This document shows positions 26,469 through 34,540 of a DNA stretch of 64,000 nucleotides, one piece after another (positions within the stretch are counted from its first letter, which is position 1; each line of letters starts with the position of its first letter). Source of the stretch: Microtetraspora glauca (GTDB lineage Bacteria; Actinomycetota; Actinomycetes; Streptomycetales; Streptomycetaceae). The DNA lies in assembly GCA_000721275.1 (NCBI GenBank), contig JOFO01000011.1, positions 1-64,000 of the forward strand, given 5' to 3'. The notes below the pieces were generated by a model. It was not told the origin of the DNA, did no database searches, and worked only from the letters and a program-made list of their open reading frames with translations. Both the position numbers and the translations under genes were made by a program.

Positions 26469-28472
26469 GTGCGCACCCTCACCGACACCCAGGTCCGCAA
26501 CCTCGGCATCCTCGCCCACGTCGACGCCGGCAAGACGACGGTCACGGAGCGGATCCTGTTCCTGACCGGGGCGGTCCACAAGCGCGGCGAGGTCCACGAC
26601 GGCACGACCGTCACCGACTTCGACCCGCAGGAGCGGGAGCGCGGCATCACCATCTCCGCCGCCGCCGTCACCTGCGCGTGGGCCGGCCATCGCCTCACGC
26701 TGATCGACACGCCCGGCCACGTCGACTTCTCCGACGAGGTCGAGCGCGCGCTCCGCGTCCTCGACGGCGCCGTGGCCGTCTTCGACGCGGTCGCGGGCGT
26801 CGAGCCGCAGAGCGAGTCGGTGTGGCGGCAGGCCGACCGGTACGGGGTCCCCCGGATCGCGTTCGTCAACAAGATGGACCGGGCGGGCGCGGACCTGGAC
26901 GCGGCCGTCGCCTCGATCCGGCACCGCCTCGGCACCGTCCCGCTCCCCGTCCAGCTGCCGATCGGCCGCGAGGACGGCTTCCTCGGGGTCGTGGACCTCG
27001 TCCGGATGCGGGCGTACGCGTGGGAGGACGGCGTCCGGGCCGAGACGGAGGTCCCTGCGGACCTGCGCGACGAGGCGGTACGCCGCCGGCGCCTGCTGGA
27101 GGAGGCGGTGGCGGAGCTGCACGCGGACGCGCTGGACGAGTTCTGCGGGACGGGCGCGCTGGCGGAGGGCACGCTGGTCCGCGCCCTGCGCGAGCTGACG
27201 CTGGCCGGCACCGCGGTGGTGGTGCTGTGCGGCGCGGCGTACCGGGACCGGGGCGTGGAGCCGCTGCTGGACGCGGTCGTCGCCTATCTGCCGGCGCCCG
27301 CGGACCGGCCTCCGGTCGGCGGCGGCGAGCGGGCGGCGGACCCGGAGGCGCCGCTGGTGGCGCTGGCGTTCAAGGTGACCGCGGCGCCGACCGGCCGGAT
27401 GACGTACGTCCGCGTCTACGCGGGCGTGCTCCGCCCGGGCGCCTCGGTGCTGGACACGGCGACCGGCCGGACGGAGCGGATCTCCCGGGTGCTGCGCGTG
27501 CAGGCCGACCGGACGGTCGACGTGCCCGCCGGCACCGCCGGGGAGATCGTCGCCGTGGTCGGTCCGAAGGCCGTCCGGGCCGGGGCCACGCTGTGCGCCC
27601 CGGACGCCCCGGTGGTCCTCGAACCGCCGGTGTCCGCCGCCCCGGTGGTCTCGGTGGCGGTGGAGGCGCGCCGGTCCACCGACACGGGCCGGCTCGCGAC
27701 GGCCCTCGCCCGGCTCGCCGAGGAGGACCCGTCGCTGGTGGTGCGGTCCGACCCGGAGACGGGCCAGACGGTGCTGTCGGGCCTGGGCGAGCTGCACCTG
27801 GAGGTCGCGGTGGAGAAGCTGCGGCGCGAGCGCGGCCTGGAGGTCGCGGTCGGCCGTCCGCAGGTCGCCTACCGGGAGACGGTGACGCGGGGTGTGACGG
27901 GCCTGCTGTACCGGCACGTCAAACAGGACGGCGGCGCGGGCCAGTTCGCCCACGTCGTGCTGGACGTCCAGCCAAGCGAGGGAGAGGAGGAGTTCGTGTT
28001 CACGTCGACGGTGACCGGCGGGCGGGTGCCGCAGGAGTACGTCCGCGCGGTCGAGGCCGGCTGCCGCGACGCGCTCGCCGACGGCCCGCTGGGCGGCCAT
28101 CCGGTGACGGGCGTCCGCGTCACGCTGACGGACGGCGCCACGCATCCGAAGGACTCCTCGGAGCTCGCCTTCCGGGCGGCGGGCCGGTTCGCGCTCCGCG
28201 AGGCGCTGCGGTCGAGCGCGATGGCGCTGCTCGAACCGGTCGCGGAGGTGACGGTGACCGTCCCCGCCGACTCCGTCGGCACCGTCCTCGGCGACCTCGC
28301 GGCCCGCCGCGGCCGGGTCACCGACTCGGAGGTGCGCGGCGGTACGTCGGTGGTGACGGCGACGGTCCCGCTGGCCGAGCTCTTCGGCTACGCGACCCGC
28401 CTCCGCGGCCGCACCCAGGGCCGCGGCACCTTCACCACCCGCCCGGCCGGCTACGAGCCGCTGAAGGGCTGA
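26469..28472 (+). CDS. Elongation factor G paralogue (EF-G-like translational GTPase)
   Basis: A 667-residue translation factor, about 30-40 residues shorter than typical EF-G. G motifs are intact: LAHVDAGKT (G1), RGIT (G2), DTPGH (G3), NKMD (G4). [22 protein letters not shown] and the domain IV/V sequences [15 protein letters not shown] and [20 protein letters not shown] place it nearer EF-G than tet(M)-type protection proteins. GTG 26469 follows AAAGG nine bases upstream. The canonical fusA elsewhere is presumed but not in the window. It may be a stress- or antibiotic-induced EF-G variant or ribosome-protection factor; that is inference from paralogy and the leader. Confidence 0.85.
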   Translation: MRTLTDTQVRNLGILAHVDAGKTTVTERILFLTGAVHKRGEVHDGTTVTDFDPQERERGITISAAAVTCAWAGHRLTLIDTPGHVDFSDEVERALRVLDGAVAVFDAVAGVEPQSESVWRQADRYGVPRIAFVNKMDRAGADLDAAVASIRHRLGTVPLPVQLPIGREDGFLGVVDLVRMRAYAWEDGVRAETEVPADLRDEAVRRRRLLEEAVAELHADALDEFCGTGALAEGTLVRALRELTLAGTAVVVLCGAAYRDRGVEPLLDAVVAYLPAPADRPPVGGGERAADPEAPLVALAFKVTAAPTGRMTYVRVYAGVLRPGASVLDTATGRTERISRVLRVQADRTVDVPAGTAGEIVAVVGPKAVRAGATLCAPDAPVVLEPPVSAAPVVSVAVEARRSTDTGRLATALARLAEEDPSLVVRSDPETGQTVLSGLGELHLEVAVEKLRRERGLEVAVGRPQVAYRETVTRGVTGLLYRHVKQDGGAGQFAHVVLDVQPSEGEEEFVFTSTVTGGRVPQEYVRAVEAGCRDALADGPLGGHPVTGVRVTLTDGATHPKDSSELAFRAAGRFALREALRSSAMALLEPVAEVTVTVPADSVGTVLGDLAARRGRVTDSEVRGGTSVVTATVPLAELFGYATRLRGRTQGRGTFTTRPAGYEPLKG

Positions 28473-28481
28473 CCGGCCCCC

Positions 28482-28527
28482 GGCCCGGTCCCGTACGGCA
28501 CCCTCGCGGTCCGTGCGGGGCCGGGCC
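28482..28527. terminator. Long stem-loop between convergent EF-G paralogue and HATPase genes
   Basis: A 17-base arm, GGCCCGGTCCCGTACGG at 28482-28498, pairs with CCGTGCGGGGCCGGGCC at 28511-28527 with two G-U pairs and a 12-base loop. It starts 10 bases after the EF-G paralogue stop and ends 3 bases before the opposite gene's stop, so it could terminate both. Confidence 0.65.
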
Positions 28528-28529
28528 CC

Positions 28530-28967
28530 TCAGGGTTTCAGGTCCAGCTCGGCCCGTACGGTCTTCCCGACCGGTACGCGGTCGAGCACCGCCCACCGCG
28601 TGGCCAGCGCCTCCACCAGCAGCAGCCCCCGCCCGCCCTCGTCCAGCGGCCCCGCCGCCCCGGCCTCCGGCCGCCGCTCGCCCCGCGTGTCGGAGACGTC
28701 GATCCGCAGGTGCAGCCCGGGCGAGTAGAGGAGCGCCAGCTCGCAGTCCCGCCCGGGCACCCGCCCGTGCGTCACCGCGTTCGCCGCCAGCTCGGCGACG
28801 ATCAGCGCGGCCGTGTCGGAGAGCGCGGAGCCGTACGCGACGCCCCACTGGTGGAGTTGATGCGTCGTCAGGCGACGGGCGAGGCGGGCGCCGCGCGGGG
28901 TCGAGCTGAAGCGCTGCGTGAACATACGTACGGTGACAGGCCGCTTGCGCGCCAGGGTGGTCGTCAT
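28530..28967 (-). CDS. ATP-binding protein, anti-sigma-factor-like HATPase
   Basis: A 145-residue single HATPase_c domain of the RsbW/SpoIIAB type: the N-box VAELAANAVTHG near the middle and the G box DEGGRGLLLVEALATRW near the end. Such proteins bind ATP and may phosphorylate anti-sigma antagonists or act as switch subunits. Streptomyces has dozens, commonly beside HTH/DUF397 pairs. It is divergent from the HTH gene with a 147-base spacer, which includes a run of TACCAGTT/ACTGG-like short words. Confidence 0.9.
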   Translation of the reverse strand: MTTTLARKRPVTVRMFTQRFSSTPRGARLARRLTTHQLHQWGVAYGSALSDTAALIVAELAANAVTHGRVPGRDCELALLYSPGLHLRIDVSDTRGERRPEAGAAGPLDEGGRGLLLVEALATRWAVLDRVPVGKTVRAELDLKP

Positions 28968-29114
28968 GTCGCCAATCTGGCGGTGATCATGGCCAGTTAC
29001 CAGCTACTCGACTGGTACACCGCGGCTGTACCAGTCCACTCACTGGACGGTACCGGTCACCGTCCGTGAACCTTGATGCGTTCAACGCGAGTACATGGTG
29101 CGGGAGGTGGCGGG

Positions 29115-29948
29115 GTGGCCGACGACGAACCCAAGGGAAACGTGCCGGAGACGTCAGAGAGCCTGAAGGCGTTCGGGGAAGTCGTCAAGGCGTTCCGCAA
29201 ACGGGCCGGCCTGACCCAGGAGCAGTTCGCGCCGAGGGTGGGGTACTCGGTTCCGATGGTGGCGTCGATCGAGCAGGGGCGGCGATACCCCTCGAAGAGG
29301 TTCGTGGACAAGTCGGAGGAGGTGCTGGACGCGTTCGAGGTGATCCGCGCGGCGGCGACGCCTCTGACGCGCAAGGCGGGCTTGGCGAAGTGGTTCGAGG
29401 AGTGGGCGGATCTGGAGCCGCTGGCGGTGACGCTGTACACCTTCGAGAGTCGCATGGTGCCGGGTCTGCTCCAGACCCCGGCGTACGCCCGGACGCTCTT
29501 CGAGAAGCAGCTTCCCGCGATGAGCGACGAGAAGATCGAGTCGAACCTGACCATCCGCATGGAGCGGACGAACATCCTCACGGAACGTCCGGAGACGATC
29601 TACAGCTTCGTCATCGAGGAGCACGCCCTCCGTCGCGAGGTGGCCAGCGCGGAGGTCATGCGCGAGCAGATCGACCACATCCTCGCCCTCGGCGAGCGCC
29701 GCAACATCGACATCCAGATCATGCCGCAGTCGCGCGGATACCACGCGGGCATCGGCGGCCCTTTGTGCCTCCTGGAGACCGAGGACAACACCTGGTACGC
29801 CTACTGCGAGGGCCAGGAGACAGGCCAGCTCATCTCCGACTCCAAAGTGGTCAGCATCCTCCAGCAGCGATATGCCAGGATGCGAGCACAGGCTCTGTCT
29901 GTCGAGGCATCCGTGAGCCTGCTGCGGGAGATCCGAGGAGCACTATGA
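29115..29948 (+). CDS. XRE-family HTH regulator with DUF5753 ligand domain
   Basis: A 277-residue regulator: N-terminal helix-turn-helix (FRKRAGLTQEQFAPRVGYSV, then SIEQGRRYPS) and a C-terminal DUF5753 region starting near YTFESRMVPGLLQTPAYARTL and running to the C-terminus. GTG 29115 follows GGAGG at 29103-29107 with good spacing; the upstream in-frame ATG at 29073 lacks one. It overlaps the following DUF397 gene by four bases (ATGA). This HTH-DUF397 pair is the actinobacterial WhiJ/BldB-type regulatory arrangement, where the small protein modulates the regulator. Confidence 0.92.
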   Translation: MADDEPKGNVPETSESLKAFGEVVKAFRKRAGLTQEQFAPRVGYSVPMVASIEQGRRYPSKRFVDKSEEVLDAFEVIRAAATPLTRKAGLAKWFEEWADLEPLAVTLYTFESRMVPGLLQTPAYARTLFEKQLPAMSDEKIESNLTIRMERTNILTERPETIYSFVIEEHALRREVASAEVMREQIDHILALGERRNIDIQIMPQSRGYHAGIGGPLCLLETEDNTWYAYCEGQETGQLISDSKVVSILQQRYARMRAQALSVEASVSLLREIRGAL

Positions 29949-30184
29949 GCACCACTGAACTGGCCTGGTTCAAGAGCAGCTACAGCAGCGGTAGCGGCGA
30001 CAACTGCGTGGAGGTCGCCCTCTCCTGGCACAAGTCCAGCTACAGCAGCGGTGACGGCGACAACTGCGTCGAGGTCGCCACCTGCCCCTCCACCGTCCAC
30101 GTCCGTGACTCCAAGGTCCCGGACGGGCCGCAGTTCACCGTGGCGCCGGCGGCCTGGTCGGAGTTCGTCGCGCAGCTCGCCTGA
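29945..30184 (+). CDS. DUF397 protein with duplicated N-terminal motif
   Basis: A 79-residue product, translationally coupled to the HTH gene by an ATGA overlap. DUF397 proteins normally have one W-x-K-S-S-Y-S-S-G..N-C-V-E-V block. Here two near-identical blocks run W8-A25 and W28-A45, 20 residues apart, before the usual RDSKVPDGPQFTVAPAAWSEFV end. The DNA in 29966-30079 shows the same period, indicating a recent 60-base tandem duplication. It probably controls the neighbouring HTH regulator. The longer form may alter interaction stoichiometry. Confidence 0.88.
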   Translation: MSTTELAWFKSSYSSGSGDNCVEVALSWHKSSYSSGDGDNCVEVATCPSTVHVRDSKVPDGPQFTVAPAAWSEFVAQLA

Positions 30185-30266
30185 CGGGCGACTGTGCCAG
30201 GATGCGTGTACCTGCCCCCTACCGCACGCGGGCGGGCCGGTACACGCACGTCCTGAGGAGCGCACC

Positions 30267-31043
30267 TTGAGCACCGACTACCTCTCCCGCCTCTTCTCGC
30301 TGGAGGGCCGTACCGCGCTGGTCACCGGCGGGAGCTCCGGCATCGGCAAGGCGATCGCGGGGGCGCTGGCCCGCTCCGGGGCGCGTGTGGTGGTGCTGGC
30401 GCGCAAGGAGGCGGAGCTCGTCGCGACCGTCGAGGAGCTGACGGCCGACGGGTGCCGGGCGGACTGGGTGAGTGCCGACCTGGGCAGCCGGGAGGGTATC
30501 CGGGCGGGCGCGGAGGCGGCTGCCGGGGTGTTCGGGGAGCCGGACATCGTGGTCAACTCGGCCGGGATCAACCTGCGCCCGCCCTTCGGCGAGGTGGGCG
30601 AGGAGGTCTGGGACGCGACGATGACGGTGAACCTGGAGGCGCCGTTCCTGCTGGGGCAGCGGTTCGGGCCGGGGATGGCCGAGCGGGGCTTCGGGCGGTT
30701 CATCCACGTGACCTCGCAGCAGGCGCACCGGGCGTTCGTGCAGAGCGGGGCGTACGGGGTGTCCAAGGGGGCGCTGGAGTCGCTGGCGCGTTCGCAGGCG
30801 GAGGCGTGGTCGGCGTACGGCGTCACCGCGAACACGCTGGTCCCCGGTTTCGTGATGACCCCGCTGAACCAGCGGCTCTCGTCCGACCCGGAGAAGGTCG
30901 CGGCGCTGGCGGCGCGCACGATGGTGGGCCGCAACGGCCTCGCCGAGGACTTCGCGGGCGCCGCCGTCTTCCTGGCGAGCGACGCGTCCGCGTACGTGAC
31001 GGGCCACTCGCTCTTCGTGGACGGCGGCTTCTCCGTCCACTGA
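30267..31043 (+). CDS. SDR family oxidoreductase (gluconate 5-dehydrogenase-like)
   Basis: A 258-residue NAD(P)-dependent dehydrogenase/reductase with TGGSSGIG (cofactor), VNSAGIN, catalytic Ser in HVTSQQAHR, YGVSKGALE (Tyr/Lys), and the end segment VTGHSLFVDGGFSVH. These match classical SDRs; the overall pattern suits sugar-acid or 3-oxoacyl substrates such as 5-keto-gluconate, but is not diagnostic. The start is TTG 30267, six bases after GAGGAG. The gene is followed, two bases after its stop, by a 19-base C homopolymer. Confidence 0.9.
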   Translation: MSTDYLSRLFSLEGRTALVTGGSSGIGKAIAGALARSGARVVVLARKEAELVATVEELTADGCRADWVSADLGSREGIRAGAEAAAGVFGEPDIVVNSAGINLRPPFGEVGEEVWDATMTVNLEAPFLLGQRFGPGMAERGFGRFIHVTSQQAHRAFVQSGAYGVSKGALESLARSQAEAWSAYGVTANTLVPGFVMTPLNQRLSSDPEKVAALAARTMVGRNGLAEDFAGAAVFLASDASAYVTGHSLFVDGGFSVH

Positions 31044-31044
31044 G

Positions 31045-31063
31045 CCCCCCCCCCCCCCCCCCC
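31045..31063 (+). repeat. 19-base poly-C tract
   Basis: Nineteen consecutive C residues follow the SDR stop codon (TGAG, then C19, then GGAGCC). Homopolymers of this length are hypermutable and are also a common sequencing-length error. The tract lies in an intergenic stretch next to a decayed hydrolase gene, where it could reflect relaxed selection. Confidence 0.9.
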
Positions 31064-31146
31064 GGAGCCCCTGGCCGTATGCGCCAGGAGATCGTCCGGC
31101 TGTTCCGTTCCACGGTGCCGGGCACGGTGAGTCGCGTACGGGGCGC

Positions 31147-31650
31147 CGGGGCGCGGCTCGTTTCGGGTGGGCGTGGGACGAGGCCGTGCCGTGGCGGGGC
31201 CCGGCGGGGCAGGCGACCCACGTCCAGGACGTCGTGTCCGAGGTGGAGCGCCTGGATCTGCGGGACGTGGTTCTGGTGGGTCCCGGCTACGCGGGCCTCC
31301 CGGCCGGCCGGGCCGTGGAGCGGATCGGTGACCGGCTCGCCCGCGTGATCCTCGTCGACGCGAACGTACCCGCCGACGGCGCGTCGTTCGCCTCCTCGTG
31401 GCCGGACGGCGGGGCGGCCCTGCAGGCGCCGGTCGCCGGGAACGGGGGGTTCTGGCCGGTCGCGCCGGCCGCTCACTCCGACGGCGAAGGTCTCGTCGAC
31501 GAGCAGACCGCGCGCCTCGTGCGCGGCGCGGCGCCGCCCCCCGGGCGCCACACCGAGCGGTCCCGCCGAGCCGGCGGGACCGCTCGGCGGCGTACGTGTC
31601 GTGTGTGATGCCGGGGACCGAGCCCTACGAGGCCGGGCCCGACGGCGAGG
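31147..31650 (+). pseudogene. Alpha/beta hydrolase remnant
   Basis: Translation of the frame through 31186-31608 gives THVQDVVSEVERLDLRDVVL followed by GPGYAGLPAGRAVERIGDRLA, and further on GNGGFWPVAPAAHSDG, closely like the middle of actinobacterial alpha/beta hydrolases (family form VGHSYAGLP). The nucleophile Ser is replaced by Gly (VGPGYAG), most of the N-terminal half is missing (a stray FGWAWDEAV survives near 31162), and the C-terminal part SAAYVSCVMPG lies in another frame after about 31555. It is decayed, not merely divergent. The 16-bp hairpin falls at the frame change. Confidence 0.75.
31553..31587. terminator. Perfect 16-bp stem with a 3-base loop inside the hydrolase remnant
   Basis: CCGAGCGGTCCCGCCG at 31553-31568 and its exact complement at 31572-31587 are separated by AGC. 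It is the strongest small hairpin in the window and lies 215 bases from the end of the opposite-strand EF-hand gene. It has no T-run, but Streptomyces terminators often lack one. It could end transcription from the SDR gene or simply be an inserted palindrome that broke the hydrolase frame. Confidence 0.55.
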
Positions 31651-31801
31651 TGGCCCACTGGTGGCCGGCGGTCGCCGGCGACCGGCCAGGACGCACTCCG
31701 GCGCCACGGGGGGCCTCTTCCGGAGCGGCAAGGCGCTGCCCCGGTGACGGGCGCGCGCCCCGGCCCCGCGCGGGGTGCCGGGGCGCGGCGGGGCGATCCG
31801 C

Positions 31802-32353
31802 TCAGAGCACGCCGAAGAGCGCCGAGCCGGGCGCCTCGGGGTTGGCGGAGTAGTAGTACTCGCGCAGCGTCCGGAGGAACTCCGGACGCGAGATCAGCCC
31901 GTCGCCGTCCGCGTCGATCGCGTCGAAGGTGTCCAGGGCCGCGGGGTCGGTGACCTGCCAGACGTTCCGGAGGAAGGTGAGGAACTCGTCCTTGCCGATC
32001 TCGTTGTCGCCGTCGGTGTCGATGAGGTCGAACATGGCGTGGCCGCCCCCTTCGACGACGTTCACCCGGCTGGTGTCGACGAGGAGCAGACGGAGGGCCA
32101 GGACGTACTCCTCGCGGTTCAGGCGGTCGCCCTGGACGTCCGAGTGACGCAGCAGCTCCAGCCAGAGCATCTGGTAGTGCGCGAGCAGCACCCGGGCGCG
32201 CCGGTCGTTCCGGTCGATGCCGTAGGCGGTGAGGTGCCGGTCGGCCAGCGCCTGGAAGTCGGGCCACTCCAGGTAGCCGCTCCCGTCGGCGTCCAGGAGG
32301 TCGAAGACCCGCCCGTACTTGGTGGCGGCGAGGTCGTGCGCGACGGTCGTCAT
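31802..32353 (-). CDS. EF-hand calcium-binding protein (calerythrin-like)
   Basis: A 183-residue cytoplasmic protein with three convincing EF-hand loops: D21-A-D-G-S-G-Y-L-E-W-P-D near the N-terminus, DTDGDNEIGKDEF in the middle and DADGDGLISRPEF near the C-terminus, plus one degenerate segment near VQGDRLNREEYVLAL. This is the layout of actinobacterial calerythrins, which bind calcium with high affinity. The role is probably calcium buffering or sensing. Its upstream region is shared with the divergent lipase gene. Confidence 0.9.
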   Translation of the reverse strand: MTTVAHDLAATKYGRVFDLLDADGSGYLEWPDFQALADRHLTAYGIDRNDRRARVLLAHYQMLWLELLRHSDVQGDRLNREEYVLALRLLLVDTSRVNVVEGGGHAMFDLIDTDGDNEIGKDEFLTFLRNVWQVTDPAALDTFDAIDADGDGLISRPEFLRTLREYYYSANPEAPGSALFGVL

Positions 32354-32653
32354 GGTGGTGCCCCCTCGGTTCGGCAGGTGGATCGGTCGAACCGCATACT
32401 CCGGTCCGGCGAGCGCCGCGCGGGGCGATTCGGCGCATGATCACTCGCGGGCGTGAACCACTTCCGGCCAGACCGTCCGGACCTTCCTCGGGGGCGGCGA
32501 GCACACCGACGATGTGACCATTTAGCTCGATCGGGGGCGATGGAGCCGGATCTGTGGAAAGCGCGGTCCGGCAGCCGGGACGATCTTGGGCGTTTCCGCA
32601 CCCGGAAGATCGTGTTCCGCTCCGGGCGTCCTCCGTCGTTCCCTGGAGCATTC
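32354..32653. other. Divergent control region between EF-hand and lipase genes
   Basis: Three hundred bases without a convincing gene. Two inverted repeats stand out: CGGTTCG (32367-32373)/CGAACCG (32388-32394), in the leader of the EF-hand gene, and CGATCTT (32581-32587)/AAGATCG (32606-32612), about 42 bases before the lipase ATG. Either could be an operator or leader hairpin. No reliable promoter pair is visible. Confidence 0.4.
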
Positions 32654-33691
32654 ATGCGACACCCCGTCTCCCGCCCGCGCCTGCGCGCCCTGACCGTCGG
32701 GCTCGCGCTGGCCGTGTCCGCCCTGCTGCCGGCCGGCTCGGCCACTGCCGCCGACACGTACGAGTGGGCCACGCTGGGCGACTCGTACACCGCCGGCGGC
32801 TTCGTCGGCGACCCGCTGCCCGCGCTCGGCGACCCGGCCCGGGACGGCTGCGACCGCACCAGCGGCGCGTACCCCGGCCTGGTCGAGCGGGAGCTGGAGG
32901 AGTTCCCGCCGGGCAAGCCGGTGAACCTCACCAACGTCAGCTGCGGCAACGCCACCATCAAGAACATCGCCGTCGAGCGGCAGACGCCGATCAGCCCGGT
33001 CCAGCCGCCCGCCGGCGGCTGGCCGGCCGTGGACACGCAGATCAAGCGGGCCGGCCTGAACGAGAACACCGACGTCGTCACCGTCGGCGTCGGCGGCAAC
33101 AGCCTGCCCTTCGGCGACATCCTCCTGAAGTGCGTCGAGGAGGGCGCCAAGATCAACGGCTCCTGCCGCGAGTACTACACCAACCCGCAGGGGGACCAGG
33201 AGAGCATCCAGGAGATCCTCGACCGGGTGACGGGCGAGTACGTCGAGATGCTGGCCGCCGTCCACCAGGCCGCGCCGAACGCCAAGGTCGTCACCGTCGG
33301 CTACCCGGCGGTCCTGCCGGAGGACGGCAGCGCCTGCAACCGGCTCGCCCTCACCGAGCTGAGCGTGGTCAAGCACGCCGACGTCGACTGGCTCCGCGAG
33401 GAGGTGCTGGAGCAGCTGAACAACAGGATCCAGCAGGTCACGAGCTTCTTCGGTGACCGTTACGTGGACGTCTACTCCTCCAGCGTGGGCCACGACGCCT
33501 GCCGGCCCGCCGAGGAGAAGTGGGAGGGCATCTGCGGTGACGCCGCCGACTACTGGCCCAGCCAGATCGGCAAGCTGAACTGCGGCCTCGTCGGCAAGCG
33601 CGCCACCCTGGTCCACCCCAACGAGGCCGACTACGAGAACACCGCCCTGCACGTCGAGCGGGCCATCCGCATCGCCCTCCTCGAACGCTGA
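32654..33691 (+). CDS. Secreted SGNH/GDSL hydrolase (lipase/esterase)
   Basis: A 345-residue exported enzyme. The signal peptide (basic start, LTVGLALAVSALLPAG core) is cleaved around SATA-AD. Block I is ATLGDSYTAGG with the nucleophile Ser; block III is VGVGGNS, a variant of GxND with Ser for Asp; the catalytic His is in ATLVHPNEADYENTALHVE. Many Cys residues suggest disulfides, as in Streptomyces SGNH lipases (SCO1725 group). ATG 32654 follows GGAG at 32645-32648. The substrate is presumably an ester or lipid outside the cell. Confidence 0.9.
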   Translation: MRHPVSRPRLRALTVGLALAVSALLPAGSATAADTYEWATLGDSYTAGGFVGDPLPALGDPARDGCDRTSGAYPGLVERELEEFPPGKPVNLTNVSCGNATIKNIAVERQTPISPVQPPAGGWPAVDTQIKRAGLNENTDVVTVGVGGNSLPFGDILLKCVEEGAKINGSCREYYTNPQGDQESIQEILDRVTGEYVEMLAAVHQAAPNAKVVTVGYPAVLPEDGSACNRLALTELSVVKHADVDWLREEVLEQLNNRIQQVTSFFGDRYVDVYSSSVGHDACRPAEEKWEGICGDAADYWPSQIGKLNCGLVGKRATLVHPNEADYENTALHVERAIRIALLER

Positions 33692-33706
33692 CCGCTTCCC
33701 TTCCCA

Positions 33707-33740
33707 GGAGCCCCGGGACCCGTGCGGGTCCCGGGGCTCC
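33707..33740. terminator. Perfect 16-bp stem terminator between lipase and DsbA-like genes
   Basis: GGAGCCCCGGGACCCG at 33707-33722 pairs exactly with the sequence 33725-33740, leaving a two-base TG gap. It begins 15 bases after the lipase stop and lies 26 bases from the end of the opposing gene, so it can serve as a bidirectional terminator. Confidence 0.75.
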
Positions 33741-33765
33741 CCCGTTCCTGCGCTTCCTGCGCTTC

Positions 33766-34419
33766 CTACGCGAACGACAGGCTTCCGGTGCGCTCCCGCT
33801 TCAGCTCGAAGAAGTGCGGGTTCCCCGCCAGGACGCGGACCGCGTCGAAGAGTTCGGCCGCCTCCTCGCCGCGCGGGACCGCGTTCAGGACCGGGCCGAA
33901 GAACGGGGTGCCGTCGAGGTGGAGGGTCGGCGTGCCGACATAGGCGCCCGACGCCGGGTCCTTGCCGGCGTCGTGGCTGCGCCCGAGCGCGGCGTCGTAC
34001 GCGTCGGTGCGCGCGGCGGCGGCCAGCCAGGCGGGCAGGTCCAGCTCGGCCAGCACCTCGGCGGTCACGCGGTCGAAGTCCTTGTCGCCGCCCTGGTGGA
34101 TGCGGGTGCCGTACGCGGTGTAGAGGTCCCGCAGGATCCCGTCGCCGCCGTGCTCGGCGGCGGCCACGGCGACCCGCACCGGGCCGAGCGAGCGGTCCAC
34201 CAGGTCCCGGTACCAGGCGGGGAGTTCGTTGCCCTCGTTGTGCAGGTACAGGCTCATGACGTGGAACCTGACGTCGAGGTCCCGCAGCGGCTCCACCTCC
34301 AGGAGCCAGCGGGAGGTGATCCACGCGAACGGGCAGGCGGGGTCGAACCAGAAGTCGACCCGGGTGCGGGTGGCGGCGGCCCCCGGGGCGAGGGGGCGCT
34401 GGGCCTCGTCGATCGTCAT
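33766..34419 (-). CDS. DsbA-fold protein of the Rv2466c (mycothiol-dependent nitroreductase) family
   Basis: A 217-residue thioredoxin-fold protein. VDFWFDPACPFAWITSRWLLEVE, FHVMSLYLHNEGNELP, GTRIH and PFFGPVLNAVPRGEEA match the Rv2466c family closely. The family active site is Cys-Pro-Trp-Cys; here it is C29-P-F-A32, so the second Cys is lost. The remaining Cys could still form a mixed disulfide with mycothiol. ATG 34419 gives the conserved start length; upstream in-frame starts add low-complexity sequence. Confidence 0.88.
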   Translation of the reverse strand: MTIDEAQRPLAPGAAATRTRVDFWFDPACPFAWITSRWLLEVEPLRDLDVRFHVMSLYLHNEGNELPAWYRDLVDRSLGPVRVAVAAAEHGGDGILRDLYTAYGTRIHQGGDKDFDRVTAEVLAELDLPAWLAAAARTDAYDAALGRSHDAGKDPASGAYVGTPTLHLDGTPFFGPVLNAVPRGEEAAELFDAVRVLAGNPHFFELKRERTGSLSFA

Positions 34420-34540
34420 GGGACCAGCCTGCAGGGTGAACAGCCCATGCGCATGGGCAACTTCGGGTCCGTCTTCCTGGGCCACTTCGTCGCGTGCGCC
34501 CGCCCGCGCGCCCGTGCGCCCGCGTGTGCTTCGATGTCCC

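Noticed and set aside
26469..28472. Calling the EF-G-like gene a tet(M)/otr(A) ribosome protection protein
   Set aside because: The G-domain segment [22 protein letters not shown] and domain V match EF-G more than tet proteins. Resistance is only a possibility.
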